Assembly: GCA_946402475.1 (NCBI GenBank) | Contig: CAMIWP010000028.1 | Location: forward strand, 1 to 8,885 | Origin: an uncultured Selenomonadaceae bacterium | GTDB lineage: Bacteria > Bacillota_C > Negativicutes > Selenomonadales > Selenomonadaceae | Length of the DNA stretch: 8,885 nt | Reading direction: 5' to 3' | Shown: piece after piece, positions 1-5,896 of the stretch | How positions within the stretch are numbered: the first letter of the stretch is position 1 | Layout: each line of letters opens with the position of its first letter | The notes under the pieces: generated by a model | What the model saw: only the letters and a program-made list of their open reading frames with translations | The model's database searches: none | What the model was told of the DNA's origin: nothing | Position numbers and translations under genes: made by a program

Positions 1-814
1 CCGTATTGGAAGAACCACCGATGCCCATATCTACCGTAATGGCATTCTCGAAGGCCTTCCGTGTCATGATATCCCGGGGCTTGATGTCTTTTTCCAGAAG
101 CTCCATGACCACTGCTCCCGCACGCTTTGCCAGGAGCAGCCGGGCCCCGTTGTATGCTGCGGGAATCGTTCCGTTCCCGGGAAGTCCCATGCCCAAAGCC
201 TCCGTGAGAGAGTTCATCGTATTCGCCGTAAAAAGGCCCGCGCAGGAACCGCAACCGGGGCAAGCATGATCTTCCAGATCTGCCATTTCCTCCGCATCCA
301 TGTTTCCCGCCGCAAATTTCCCGGCTGCCTCAAAGGCCTGGCTCACGCTGATATCCTTTCCGTGGAACCTGCCCGCAAGCATGGGACCGCCGCTGACAAC
401 AATGCTTGGAATGTTGAGCCGCGCCGCCGCCATGAGCATACCCGGTACCACCTTATCACAATTGGGAATGAGCACAAGGGCATCGAAACCGGAAGCCATC
501 GCCACGGCCTCAATGGAGTCCGCGATAAGCTCACGGCTCGCCAAGGAAAATTTCATCCCCGTATGTCCCATGGCAATGCCGTCGCAGACGCCAATGGCAG
601 GAAACTCGATGGGAGTCCCCCCCGCTGCCGCCACCCCGAGTTTCGCCGCCTCGGTAATGGAGCGAAGGTGCATGTGCCCCGGAATAATCTCGTTGAAGGA
701 ATTACAGATGCCCACCAAGGGCTTGGCCAGTTCCTCCGGCCCAAAGCCGTTGGCGTGAAATAAGGATCGATGAGCACAGCGGGTCGCGCCTTTTTTGACG
801 ATGTCACTTCTCAT
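1..814 (-). CDS. ilvD: Dihydroxy-acid dehydratase (5' part; runs off the window at position 1)
   Basis: IlvD dehydrates 2,3-dihydroxy-isovalerate and 2,3-dihydroxy-3-methylvalerate to the 2-keto acids of valine/leucine and isoleucine synthesis, in the cytoplasm, using an Fe-S cluster. I translated the minus strand by hand: 271 complete codons are visible of a family length near 550, so about half the protein is present. Family blocks seen in order are [16 protein letters not shown] (35-50), VCDGIAMGH (76-84), SRELIADS (93-100), NCDKVVPGM (118-126), VSGGPM (140-145) and [18 protein letters not shown] (184-201). Cys119 and Cys191 correspond to cluster ligands of the family. Residues 45-47 are PGH rather than the PCN of [2Fe-2S] plant/cyanobacterial enzymes, which points to the [4Fe-4S], oxygen-labile type (inference). 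The ATG at 814 follows GGAGGAG at about 829-823. It lies 45 bases downstream of mrp and is probably co-transcribed with it. No frameshift is visible. Confidence 0.95.
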   Translation of the reverse strand, partial: MRSDIVKKGATRCAHRSLFHANGFGPEELAKPLVGICNSFNEIIPGHMHLRSITEAAKLGVAAAGGTPIEFPAIGVCDGIAMGHTGMKFSLASRELIADSIEAVAMASGFDALVLIPNCDKVVPGMLMAAARLNIPSIVVSGGPMLAGRFHGKDISVSQAFEAAGKFAAGNMDAEEMADLEDHACPGCGSCAGLFTANTMNSLTEALGMGLPGNGTIPAAYNGARLLLAKRAGAVVMELLEKDIKPRDIMTRKAFENAITVDMGIGGSSNT

Positions 815-859
815 ATTCAACTCTCCTCCGTACAATACACTTGGAAACCACTTGTAAGA

Positions 860-1693
860 TTAATCAAGCCCCTGGACAAGATCCATGACGGGCTGGAGCT
901 CATCCTCCTTCAGCATTTCGATTTCTCCCTTGTCCGCCGCGTCGGCAATGGCAGGATCCATGGGAAGGCGACAAATGGTCTTGATGTCGTATTTCTCCGC
1001 GATCTCCTCCAAGCGACTCCTGCCGAAGATGTCATGCACCTTGCCACAATCCGGACATTTGAAATAACTCATGTTCTCCACGAGGGCGAGGATGGGGATC
1101 TCCATCATGCCCGCCATCTTGACGGCCTTCTCCACGATCATGCCCACCATCTCCTGAGGGGAAGTCACCACCACAATACCGTTCACGGGCAGGGATTGGA
1201 ACACCGTCAGGGGCACATCCCCCGTTCCCGGCGGCATATCCACAAACATGTACTTGATGTCTCCCCATTCCACCTCCGTCCAGAATTGCTTGACAACTCC
1301 GGCCAAAATGGGCCCCCGCCAGACCACAGGATCCGTCGCTTCCTCCAACAGGAGATTCATGGACATGACGGAAACCCCCGTCTTGCTCTGAACCGGATAG
1401 ATGACATCCTTCGTCCCGGAGGCTTTCTCCCGAAGGCCGAAACTCTGCGGAATCGAAGGTCCCGTGATATCAGCATCCAACACCGCTGTGGAAAAGCCAG
1501 CCCGAGAAGAAGCCGCCGCCAGGAGGGATGTCACCATGCTTTTCCCGACTCCCCCCTTACCACTGACCACGGCAATCACCTTTTGTACCTTAGAGTTCGC
1601 ATTCAGCGGCGCCTGAAAGTCCATCGGGCTCTCCTGACGGCTGTCGCACTGCTCCCCACAGGACGCGCAATCGTTGTTGCAATTTTCACTCAT
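860..1693 (-). CDS. mrp: Mrp/NBP35-family P-loop ATPase, Fe-S cluster carrier (ApbC-like)
   Basis: This 277-residue protein belongs to the Mrp/ApbC/Nbp35 branch of the SIMIBI NTPases, cytoplasmic homodimers that bind an Fe-S cluster and pass it to apo-enzymes. Visible motifs are the deviant Walker A GKGGVGKS (45-52), the switch DADITGPS (73-80), Walker B with MPPGTGD (153-159), and the C-terminal CPDC (213-216), the usual bridging cluster site. In addition the N-terminus carries C5-x3-C9-x2-C12-x3-C16, a compact cysteine cluster recalling the N-terminal ferredoxin-like site of Nbp35. Many bacterial Mrp proteins instead begin with a DUF59/MIP18-like domain, which is absent here. The ATG at 1693 follows a GGAGGAGA ribosome binding site. 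It sits after a 144-base non-coding spacer and directly upstream of ilvD, so IlvD is an attractive client, though that is inference. The length is normal for the short form of the family. Confidence 0.93.
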   Translation of the reverse strand: MSENCNNDCASCGEQCDSRQESPMDFQAPLNANSKVQKVIAVVSGKGGVGKSMVTSLLAAASSRAGFSTAVLDADITGPSIPQSFGLREKASGTKDVIYPVQSKTGVSVMSMNLLLEEATDPVVWRGPILAGVVKQFWTEVEWGDIKYMFVDMPPGTGDVPLTVFQSLPVNGIVVVTSPQEMVGMIVEKAVKMAGMMEIPILALVENMSYFKCPDCGKVHDIFGRSRLEEIAEKYDIKTICRLPMDPAIADAADKGEIEMLKEDELQPVMDLVQGLD

Positions 1694-1837
1694 AGAAATC
1701 TCCTCCCACCATCATATTAAGGAACTGTTCAGAAATAACTTATAGACCTTGCTTGTCCAAATTTCCACTTGCCAGTTCCCAGAGAAAGCCAAATTTCAGT
1801 GTGCCACCTTGCGGAGAATATGTCAATCCTCTCACTT
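1694..1837. repeat. Repeat-like spacer, possible insertion-sequence end or MITE remnant
   Basis: These 144 bases separate the stop of the LUD gene from mrp and are the longest non-coding stretch in the window. They are visibly more AT-rich than the neighbouring genes. Seen directly: a 7-base inverted repeat, GGAACTG at 1721-1727 and CAGTTCC at 1773-1779, and a 9-base direct repeat CCAAATTTC at 1757-1765 and 1789-1797. The edge reading GGAACTGTTCAGAAATAA (1721-1738) resembles, by impression only, the terminal bases of some DDE-transposase insertion sequences. No transposase reading frame is present and no target-site duplication could be identified. It may simply be a diverged intergenic region carrying a promoter. 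The LUD protein ends normally just before it, so no gene appears disrupted. Confidence 0.35.
1739..1767 (-). promoter_or_regulatory. Candidate sigma-70 promoter for mrp-ilvD
   Basis: On the minus strand a -10-like TATAAG (1744-1739) lies 17 bases downstream of a weak -35-like TGGAAA (1767-1762). This would start transcription near 1732 and leave a leader of about 38 bases before the mrp ATG. The match is 5 of 6 at -10 and 4 of 6 at -35. A second possible -35, a perfect TTGACA at 1826-1821, has only a poor -10 (CACACT) at the right distance. The site lies inside the repeat-like spacer. It was found by eye and is unproven. Confidence 0.3.
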
Positions 1838-2437
1838 TCAAAGCCCCAGATCCTCGTCCACCAGGAGAACCTCCGCTCCCATGGAATTCAGGGGCCCCCA
1901 AAGAGTGACCATCCCCTTGCAGATGCGCCCCGGCCCTTGGCAATCGTAGCATCGATCCGCCTTTGCCGCGCAGGGTGTGTTGGCTCCAAGCTGCTTCGCC
2001 CGCTGCGGCGCGGCAATGTTGCGGGCCCGCCAGACAGCGGCGGCATAATCCGAAACCAGTTTGTTGCGGCCCACCACATAGTAGATACGCTCATGGCCGA
2101 AGAGGTTGGAAGCCGCACGATTGCCGTTGCCGTCTATGTTGACCATCTCCCCCGTCTCTGCCAGAGCGTTCACCGAGCAAAGATAGACATCTGCCCCCAT
2201 GGCCTTTCTCCTGGCTTCCTTGGGTTCGGCCTTCCAATGCCAAAACACTTCATTGTGCCGACAGAGCCTGTCATAGACATCCAACCCGTCGATGGTGGAG
2301 GATCCACCGATCCCGACACTCTGTCGATGGATCACCTTGTCCAGATAATCCGCCGCCTCTTCCTTTTCATCGAATACATAAACGGAATAACCCCGTCGCT
2401 TCAGGTTCTCACTGACTCTTGAAAAATCCGTACGCAC
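1838..2437 (-). CDS. LUD-domain protein (lactate-utilisation / LutC-YkgG-like, stand-alone)
   Basis: This 199-residue cytoplasmic protein has the LUD (DUF162) fold shared with LutB and LutC of the lactate oxidase complex. Visible blocks are the glycine-rich SVGIGGSST (40-48), the helix with ADVYLCSVNALAETG (82-96), the family signature GNGNR (103-107) and YYVVGRNKL (119-127). A C-terminal cysteine cluster follows at Cys156, Cys163, Cys166 and Cys173 (pattern C-x6-C-x2-C-x6-C), ending in VDEDLGL. The cysteines could hold a metal or Fe-S cluster, which is inference. The start chosen is GTG at 2437, because GGAGGAG (2450-2444) sits 6 bases upstream; an in-frame TTG at 2452 would place that ribosome binding site inside the gene. 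It lies 37 bases after aroB and 144 before mrp. No lutA or lutB partner is seen, so a role in lactate oxidation cannot be assumed; the true substrate is unknown. Confidence 0.85.
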   Translation of the reverse strand: MRTDFSRVSENLKRRGYSVYVFDEKEEAADYLDKVIHRQSVGIGGSSTIDGLDVYDRLCRHNEVFWHWKAEPKEARRKAMGADVYLCSVNALAETGEMVNIDGNGNRAASNLFGHERIYYVVGRNKLVSDYAAAVWRARNIAAPQRAKQLGANTPCAAKADRCYDCQGPGRICKGMVTLWGPLNSMGAEVLLVDEDLGL

Positions 2438-2443
2438 TATTCT

Positions 2444-2450
2444 CTCCTCC
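2444..2450 (-). promoter_or_regulatory. Ribosome binding site that fixes the GTG start of the LUD gene
   Basis: The minus strand reads GGAGGAG at 2450-2444, followed by six bases and then GTG at 2437-2435. The spacing is ideal, whereas the upstream in-frame TTG at 2452 overlaps this motif and has no Shine-Dalgarno of its own. This supports GTG as the start and a 199-residue product. Confidence 0.75.
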
Positions 2451-2474
2451 AAAATTTTGCCGCATCTTCGATCC

Positions 2475-3563
2475 TCACGAGGAAATGCATTTCTCCATGG
2501 CGCGCTTGACTACATCCTCAGGCACGTCATCCCGCACGACAACCTCTCCCACGGACTTCATCAGGACCCAGTTCACCCTTCCGTCAATGGTTTTCTTGTC
2601 ATGGAAGATATCGGCATACATTCCGTCCACCGTACAACCTGCTGCCTTCGTAGGCAAATGTAGCGCCTTCAACAGATCCGTTACCCTCCGCACAACACCG
2701 TCATCTATCATTCCCATGTCCCGGCTGATATAGGCTGCCCCTGCCATGCCGATTGCCACAGCCTCTCCGTGGTTGTAGCGAAGATATCCCGTTTCCCTCT
2801 CTATGGCATGGGCCATGGTATGACCGAAGTTCAAGATCCGGCGGAGACCGGATTCCCTTTCATCCTTGGCAACAACCATGGCCTTGATCTCACAGGAACG
2901 TGCGATCACATAAACCATGGCATCCTCTTCCGGAGATGCTGCCAAAGACGAATGCTCCTCCAGAAAGCGAAAAAATTTTTCGTCGCAGATGATGCCGTAT
3001 TTCACGATCTCCCCCAAACCTGTACGAATCTCCCGATCCGGCAAAGTATCCATGAAATCCAATTCCATGAACACAGCCTCCGGCTGATAAAAGCAACCGA
3101 TCAAATTCTTCCCCATGGGATGATTGATCGCAACTTTTCCCCCCACGCTGGAATCCACTTGGGCCAGAAGGCTGGTTGGAAGTTGCAGAAACGGGACGCC
3201 CCGCATGTAGGTGGCCGCCACGAATCCGGTGAGGTCACCTACCACTCCGCCGCCCAAGGCGAAGATAGGAGACTTTCTGTCCATCCCGAGACCGATGATC
3301 CGAGTGTACAGGTGCTCCGCCTGCGCCATGCTCTTGGAATTTTCCCCTGCGGGCACTTCGCAGAGCTCTGCCTCCAAACCGGCTTCTCGCAAAGTCTTCA
3401 GAACGATCTCACCGTACAGGGGAGACACGTTCGTATCGGACACCACCAAAGAGCGTCTGGAGTATTTCCTCGATTGCAGGAAGGAACGCACAGCCCCGCC
3501 CAGTCCGTGGCCGATCAGGATATCATAACGCTCTTTCCCCAAATTCACTGGAATCCTTCTCAT
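2475..3563 (-). CDS. aroB: 3-dehydroquinate synthase
   Basis: AroB converts DAHP (3-deoxy-D-arabino-heptulosonate 7-phosphate) to 3-dehydroquinate, the second step of the shikimate pathway, using NAD and a divalent metal in the cytoplasm. The 362-residue product matches the usual family length. Seen in order: the NAD-binding GGGVVGD (104-110), QLPTSLLAQVDSSVGGK (127-143), GKNLIG (151-156), the ExxK motif EIVK (185-188), NFGHTMAHAIE (245-255) and NHGEAVAIGM (264-273). Glu185, His248 and His265 are the expected metal ligands, and Lys143, Lys152 and Lys188 are the conserved lysines. The ATG at 3563 was chosen because GAGGAGG precedes it by about 7 bases and the product then begins MRRIPVNLG, as in the family; an upstream in-frame start would give 14 unlikely extra residues inside aroK. 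One base separates it from the aroK stop, implying translational coupling. Confidence 0.97.
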   Translation of the reverse strand: MRRIPVNLGKERYDILIGHGLGGAVRSFLQSRKYSRRSLVVSDTNVSPLYGEIVLKTLREAGLEAELCEVPAGENSKSMAQAEHLYTRIIGLGMDRKSPIFALGGGVVGDLTGFVAATYMRGVPFLQLPTSLLAQVDSSVGGKVAINHPMGKNLIGCFYQPEAVFMELDFMDTLPDREIRTGLGEIVKYGIICDEKFFRFLEEHSSLAASPEEDAMVYVIARSCEIKAMVVAKDERESGLRRILNFGHTMAHAIERETGYLRYNHGEAVAIGMAGAAYISRDMGMIDDGVVRRVTDLLKALHLPTKAAGCTVDGMYADIFHDKKTIDGRVNWVLMKSVGEVVVRDDVPEDVVKRAMEKCISS

Positions 3564-3564
3564 G

Positions 3565-4086
3565 TCAAATCCTCCTCGTCCGTACATGACGAACGATATC
3601 GTCAACTACCTGAAGAGGGGATTTCTCGCTGGTGTCCACCGTGTAATCCGCCTGTCGATAAAGTTCCCCCCTCTCCTCCATGAGGGACTTGATGGCCTTG
3701 CGCCGCTCCTCATCGTCCTTCCCGTCCAGAAGCGGACGAACTCCCTCCCTTCTGGTTCTCTCCAGGATCGTCTCCACATTCGCAGAAAGACAGATCACAA
3801 ATCCGTTCTTTCGCAGAGCCTTCATATTCTCGGAATTCTTCACGGTTCCTCCGCCCGTAGCGATTACCGTGTTCCTGCGCGCTGCCAAACTCCTGGACAT
3901 CCTGGTTTCGCATTCTCGAAAGAACGCCTCCCCATAACGCTCAAAGATTTGGGGAATCGTCATCCCCTGCTCCTCCTCAATTTTTTGGTCAATGTCCACA
4001 AAGGCGCATCCGAGCTTTCCTGCCAAAGTTTTTCCCGTGCTGCTCTTCCCCGTCCCCATGAACCCGATTAAGACAATATTTTTCAT
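3565..4086 (-). CDS. aroK: Shikimate kinase
   Basis: AroK phosphorylates shikimate at the 3-hydroxyl with ATP, the fifth step of the chorismate pathway. The 173-residue protein is of standard size for this P-loop nucleoside-monophosphate-kinase-like family. Visible are Walker A GFMGTGKSS (8-16), the magnesium/shikimate motif DID (31-33), the shikimate-binding Arg57 in FRECE, GGG (78-80), and the lid arginine Arg117 in REGVRPLL. All catalytic residues are therefore present. I prefer the ATG at 4086, giving MKNIVLIGF as in homologues, with GGGTGAG just upstream as a moderate ribosome binding site. A GTG at 4095 is also in frame and would overlap the aroC stop in a GTGA arrangement, adding only three residues. 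The stop is one base from aroB. The gene lies between aroC and aroB in one transcription unit. Confidence 0.96.
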   Translation of the reverse strand: MKNIVLIGFMGTGKSSTGKTLAGKLGCAFVDIDQKIEEEQGMTIPQIFERYGEAFFRECETRMSRSLAARRNTVIATGGGTVKNSENMKALRKNGFVICLSANVETILERTRREGVRPLLDGKDDEERRKAIKSLMEERGELYRQADYTVDTSEKSPLQVVDDIVRHVRTRRI

Positions 4087-4091
4087 GCGTC

Positions 4092-5249
4092 TCACCCAAT
4101 ATCCCGCACCCGTTTTCCATAACTCTCAAAGGCTTCCAGTACATCCACCATGGCATCGTTGCCGAATTTTTCGCAAAGGGCCTGCGCCACGACAAATGCC
4201 GTCATGGCCTCCCCCACCACGGAGGCAGCAGAAACGGCGCAGGTATCGCTCCGCTCCTTACAGGCGAGAACTTCCGTTCTCCTGTCAACATCCACGGAGT
4301 TCAGGGGCCTCATCAGAGTCGGTATCGGCTTCATGGCGGCTCTCAGGACAATGTTTTCGCCATTCGACATGCCGCCTTCCAATCCTCCAGCGCGATTCGT
4401 CTTACGGTAAACCTGTCCCTTGTCGTCAAGATACATCTCATCGTGTACTTGACTGCCCGGAAGTCTCGCACAGGCAAAGCCCTCGCCGACCTCCACACCC
4501 TTGATTGCCTGAATGGACATCAAAGCGGCGGACAAGCGAGCATCCAGTCGCCGATCCCACTGGATATGACTGCCAAGACCAAGAGGAACCCCCCTCACAA
4601 TGATCTCGAAAACTCCTCCCAGTGTGTCTCCTGCTTCCTTTGCCTCCCGGATTCGGATCTTCATTTTCTCCTCTGCTTTCTCATCATAGCAGTTCAACTT
4701 CGAGATCCCCCTGCCGATGCTGTCATAGTCGATCCTTCCCCTATCAACAGCAACGCCGCCAATCTCCGTGACATGGGATACCACTTCCATCCCAAACGCC
4801 TTGAGAAATTCCTTGCAGACGGCCCCCACAGCCACACGCATGGCGGTTTCCCGTGCGCTGGAACGCTCAAGGACATCCCGTATATCCCGCCGCGCGTATT
4901 TTCTGTATCCCGTGAGATCTGCGTGGCCGGGACGAGCTGCCGTCACCTTCGGTCCTGCAGGTTCTCCCAAAACGGACATGCGTTCCTCCCAGTTTTCCCA
5001 ATCCCTGTTTTCCACTCTCAAGGTAATGGGTCCCCCAAGGGTTTCGCCGAAGCGCACGCCGGAGAGGATCTGTGCCGTGTCTCTCTCGATCTGCATGCGG
5101 CCACCGCGGCCATACCCTTGCTGACGCCTTGCCAGATCGGCATTCACGGTCTCCATGTCTATCAAAAGACCAGCAGGCAAGCCCTCCAGTATGGCCGTAA
5201 GACACGGCCCGTGGGACTCGCCTGCTGTCATAAAACGCAATTCGCCCAT
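4092..5249 (-). CDS. aroC: Chorismate synthase
   Basis: AroC makes chorismate from 5-enolpyruvylshikimate 3-phosphate (EPSP), the last common step to aromatic amino acids and folate, and needs reduced FMN. The 385-residue product is within the family range. Signatures seen are GESHG (10-14), RRQQGYGRGGRM (41-52), ARPGHAD (105-111), RSSARETAMR (129-138) and, near residue 290, NRAGGLEGGMSNG. The conserved histidines of GESHG and RPGHAD are present, so the enzyme should be active. The ATG at 5249 gives the normal N-terminus MGELRFMTAGESHG; an in-frame ATG at 5276 adds nine unlikely residues and has a poorer ribosome binding site. The Shine-Dalgarno for 5249 (GGGGTGGG) is itself only fair. It is the first gene after the pilus module, behind a 79-base AT-rich gap, and flows into aroK. 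Confidence 0.97.
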   Translation of the reverse strand: MGELRFMTAGESHGPCLTAILEGLPAGLLIDMETVNADLARRQQGYGRGGRMQIERDTAQILSGVRFGETLGGPITLRVENRDWENWEERMSVLGEPAGPKVTAARPGHADLTGYRKYARRDIRDVLERSSARETAMRVAVGAVCKEFLKAFGMEVVSHVTEIGGVAVDRGRIDYDSIGRGISKLNCYDEKAEEKMKIRIREAKEAGDTLGGVFEIIVRGVPLGLGSHIQWDRRLDARLSAALMSIQAIKGVEVGEGFACARLPGSQVHDEMYLDDKGQVYRKTNRAGGLEGGMSNGENIVLRAAMKPIPTLMRPLNSVDVDRRTEVLACKERSDTCAVSAASVVGEAMTAFVVAQALCEKFGNDAMVDVLEAFESYGKRVRDIG

Positions 5250-5290
5250 AAACCCACCCCACAAATCAGAAAACATGACTCACAAGGTAT

Positions 5291-5319
5291 AGTTTATTTC
5301 ATGCTTCGGTATAAATCAA
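5291..5319 (-). promoter_or_regulatory. Candidate promoter for the aroC-aroK-aroB unit
   Basis: In the 79-base gap between the pilO-like gene and aroC, the minus strand shows TTGATT (5319-5314), a 17-base spacer and TAAACT (5296-5291). Each hexamer is a 4 of 6 match to sigma-70 consensus. The start would fall near 5284, leaving about 35 bases before the aroC ATG. The gap is strikingly AT-rich compared with the coding sequence, and GGTATA occurs twice in it (plus strand, 5286-5291 and 5309-5314). No terminator hairpin is evident, so read-through from the pilus genes is also possible. Confidence 0.35.
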
Positions 5320-5328
5320 GTATACAAT

Positions 5329-5868
5329 TCAGGTTTTCCCCATGGCAAAAATCGCAAGATCCAACCGACAGACAAGACTGCCATTATCACTGCTGATCCG
5401 GGCATTCCTCACCTGCAGGAACCGCTCCCCAGACTGTAGCCCATTCATAAAGTCAAGCAACTGGAAATAGCCGCATCGAAATCTCACCTGCACAGGCAAT
5501 GCTATGGCATCTCCCTCTCGCACTTCTCGTCCCGGGGTCACTCCCATCAATTCAATGCGGTTTCCCAAAGCCAGCCGCTGAAGGAATTCCATGAACTCCC
5601 CTTGGCGAAGGTCTTCCGGAATGGCTATCAGTGCGGTTTCCTCGTGACTAGCCACCTCTCGGCCAAAACTCTCCATGTCCCGATGAGCGTTCATAAAGTT
5701 TTCGATCTCCAAAATCTGCCGCCTCGCCTCAGACGCTTCCAAAGCTTCCCGTTCTGCCTCCCCCTGCCAAGCCTCGTGAAAAAAAAGATGGTACCCCGTC
5801 AGAATCCAAACGCAGGCGCAGCAGACGAAAGCAAATGCCTCCTTTCCCCCGGGCACTCGCATCCGCAT
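5329..5868 (-). CDS. PilO/GspM-like inner-membrane pilus assembly protein
   Basis: I see a bitopic membrane protein of 179 residues: a short cytoplasmic N-terminus, one hydrophobic segment (about 11-30), a charged, probably coiled-coil stretch (about 35-62), then a compact periplasmic domain. The C-terminal half follows the PilO pattern: EFMEFLQRLALGNRIELMGV (91-110), then PVQVRFRCGYFQLLDFMNGL (125-144) with the usual G-x-Y-x-x-L-x-x-F spacing, then alternating strands to the end. PilO pairs with PilN in the inner-membrane platform of type IV pili; GspM is its type II secretion counterpart. The start is uncertain among ATG codons at 5871, 5868 and 5862; I chose 5868 because the GGAGG upstream is then about 4 bases away. 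It follows the PilM-PilN fusion by 28 bases, which strengthens the call. Sequence identity to any named family is weak, so the assignment rests on architecture plus context. Confidence 0.75.
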   Translation of the reverse strand: MRMRVPGGKEAFAFVCCACVWILTGYHLFFHEAWQGEAEREALEASEARRQILEIENFMNAHRDMESFGREVASHEETALIAIPEDLRQGEFMEFLQRLALGNRIELMGVTPGREVREGDAIALPVQVRFRCGYFQLLDFMNGLQSGERFLQVRNARISSDNGSLVCRLDLAIFAMGKT

Positions 5869-5896
5869 CATTCCTCCCTCAAAACCGTCTACCTTG

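Noticed and set aside
266..763. Two overlapping plus-strand frames opposite ilvD
   Set aside because: They compete with each other in different frames and lie entirely over conserved IlvD sequence.
815..859. Possible promoter or terminator between mrp and ilvD
   Set aside because: Only weak hexamers with wrong spacing and a short direct CACTTG repeat; no stem followed by a T run. Beyond the ilvD ribosome binding site I see nothing supportable.
770..1720. Long plus-strand open frame (about 316 codons) opposite mrp
   Set aside because: The minus strand encodes a clear Mrp protein with all motifs; the antisense product is rich in His, Arg and Pro, has no recognisable domain and has no good ribosome binding site. 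It is a shadow of GC-rich codon use.
1740..1952. Minus-strand 70-codon frame covering the spacer and the end of the LUD gene
   Set aside because: Two thirds of it is the LUD gene in the wrong frame; the tail in the spacer shows no recognisable transposase motif, so I do not call it a gene.
2769..3683. Long plus-strand open frame (about 304 codons) opposite aroB and the end of aroK
   Set aside because: It crosses two genuine genes on the other strand and shows no domain or membrane pattern; composition is typical of an antisense shadow.
5250..5276. Upstream ATG at 5276 as the aroC start
   Set aside because: The extra nine residues are unlike chorismate synthase N-termini and the ribosome binding site is poorer than for ATG 5249.
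4443..5396. Long plus-strand open frame (about 317 codons) opposite aroC, crossing the AT-rich gap
   Set aside because: aroC is unambiguous with all signatures; the antisense frame has no recognisable motif and extends into the pilO-like gene.
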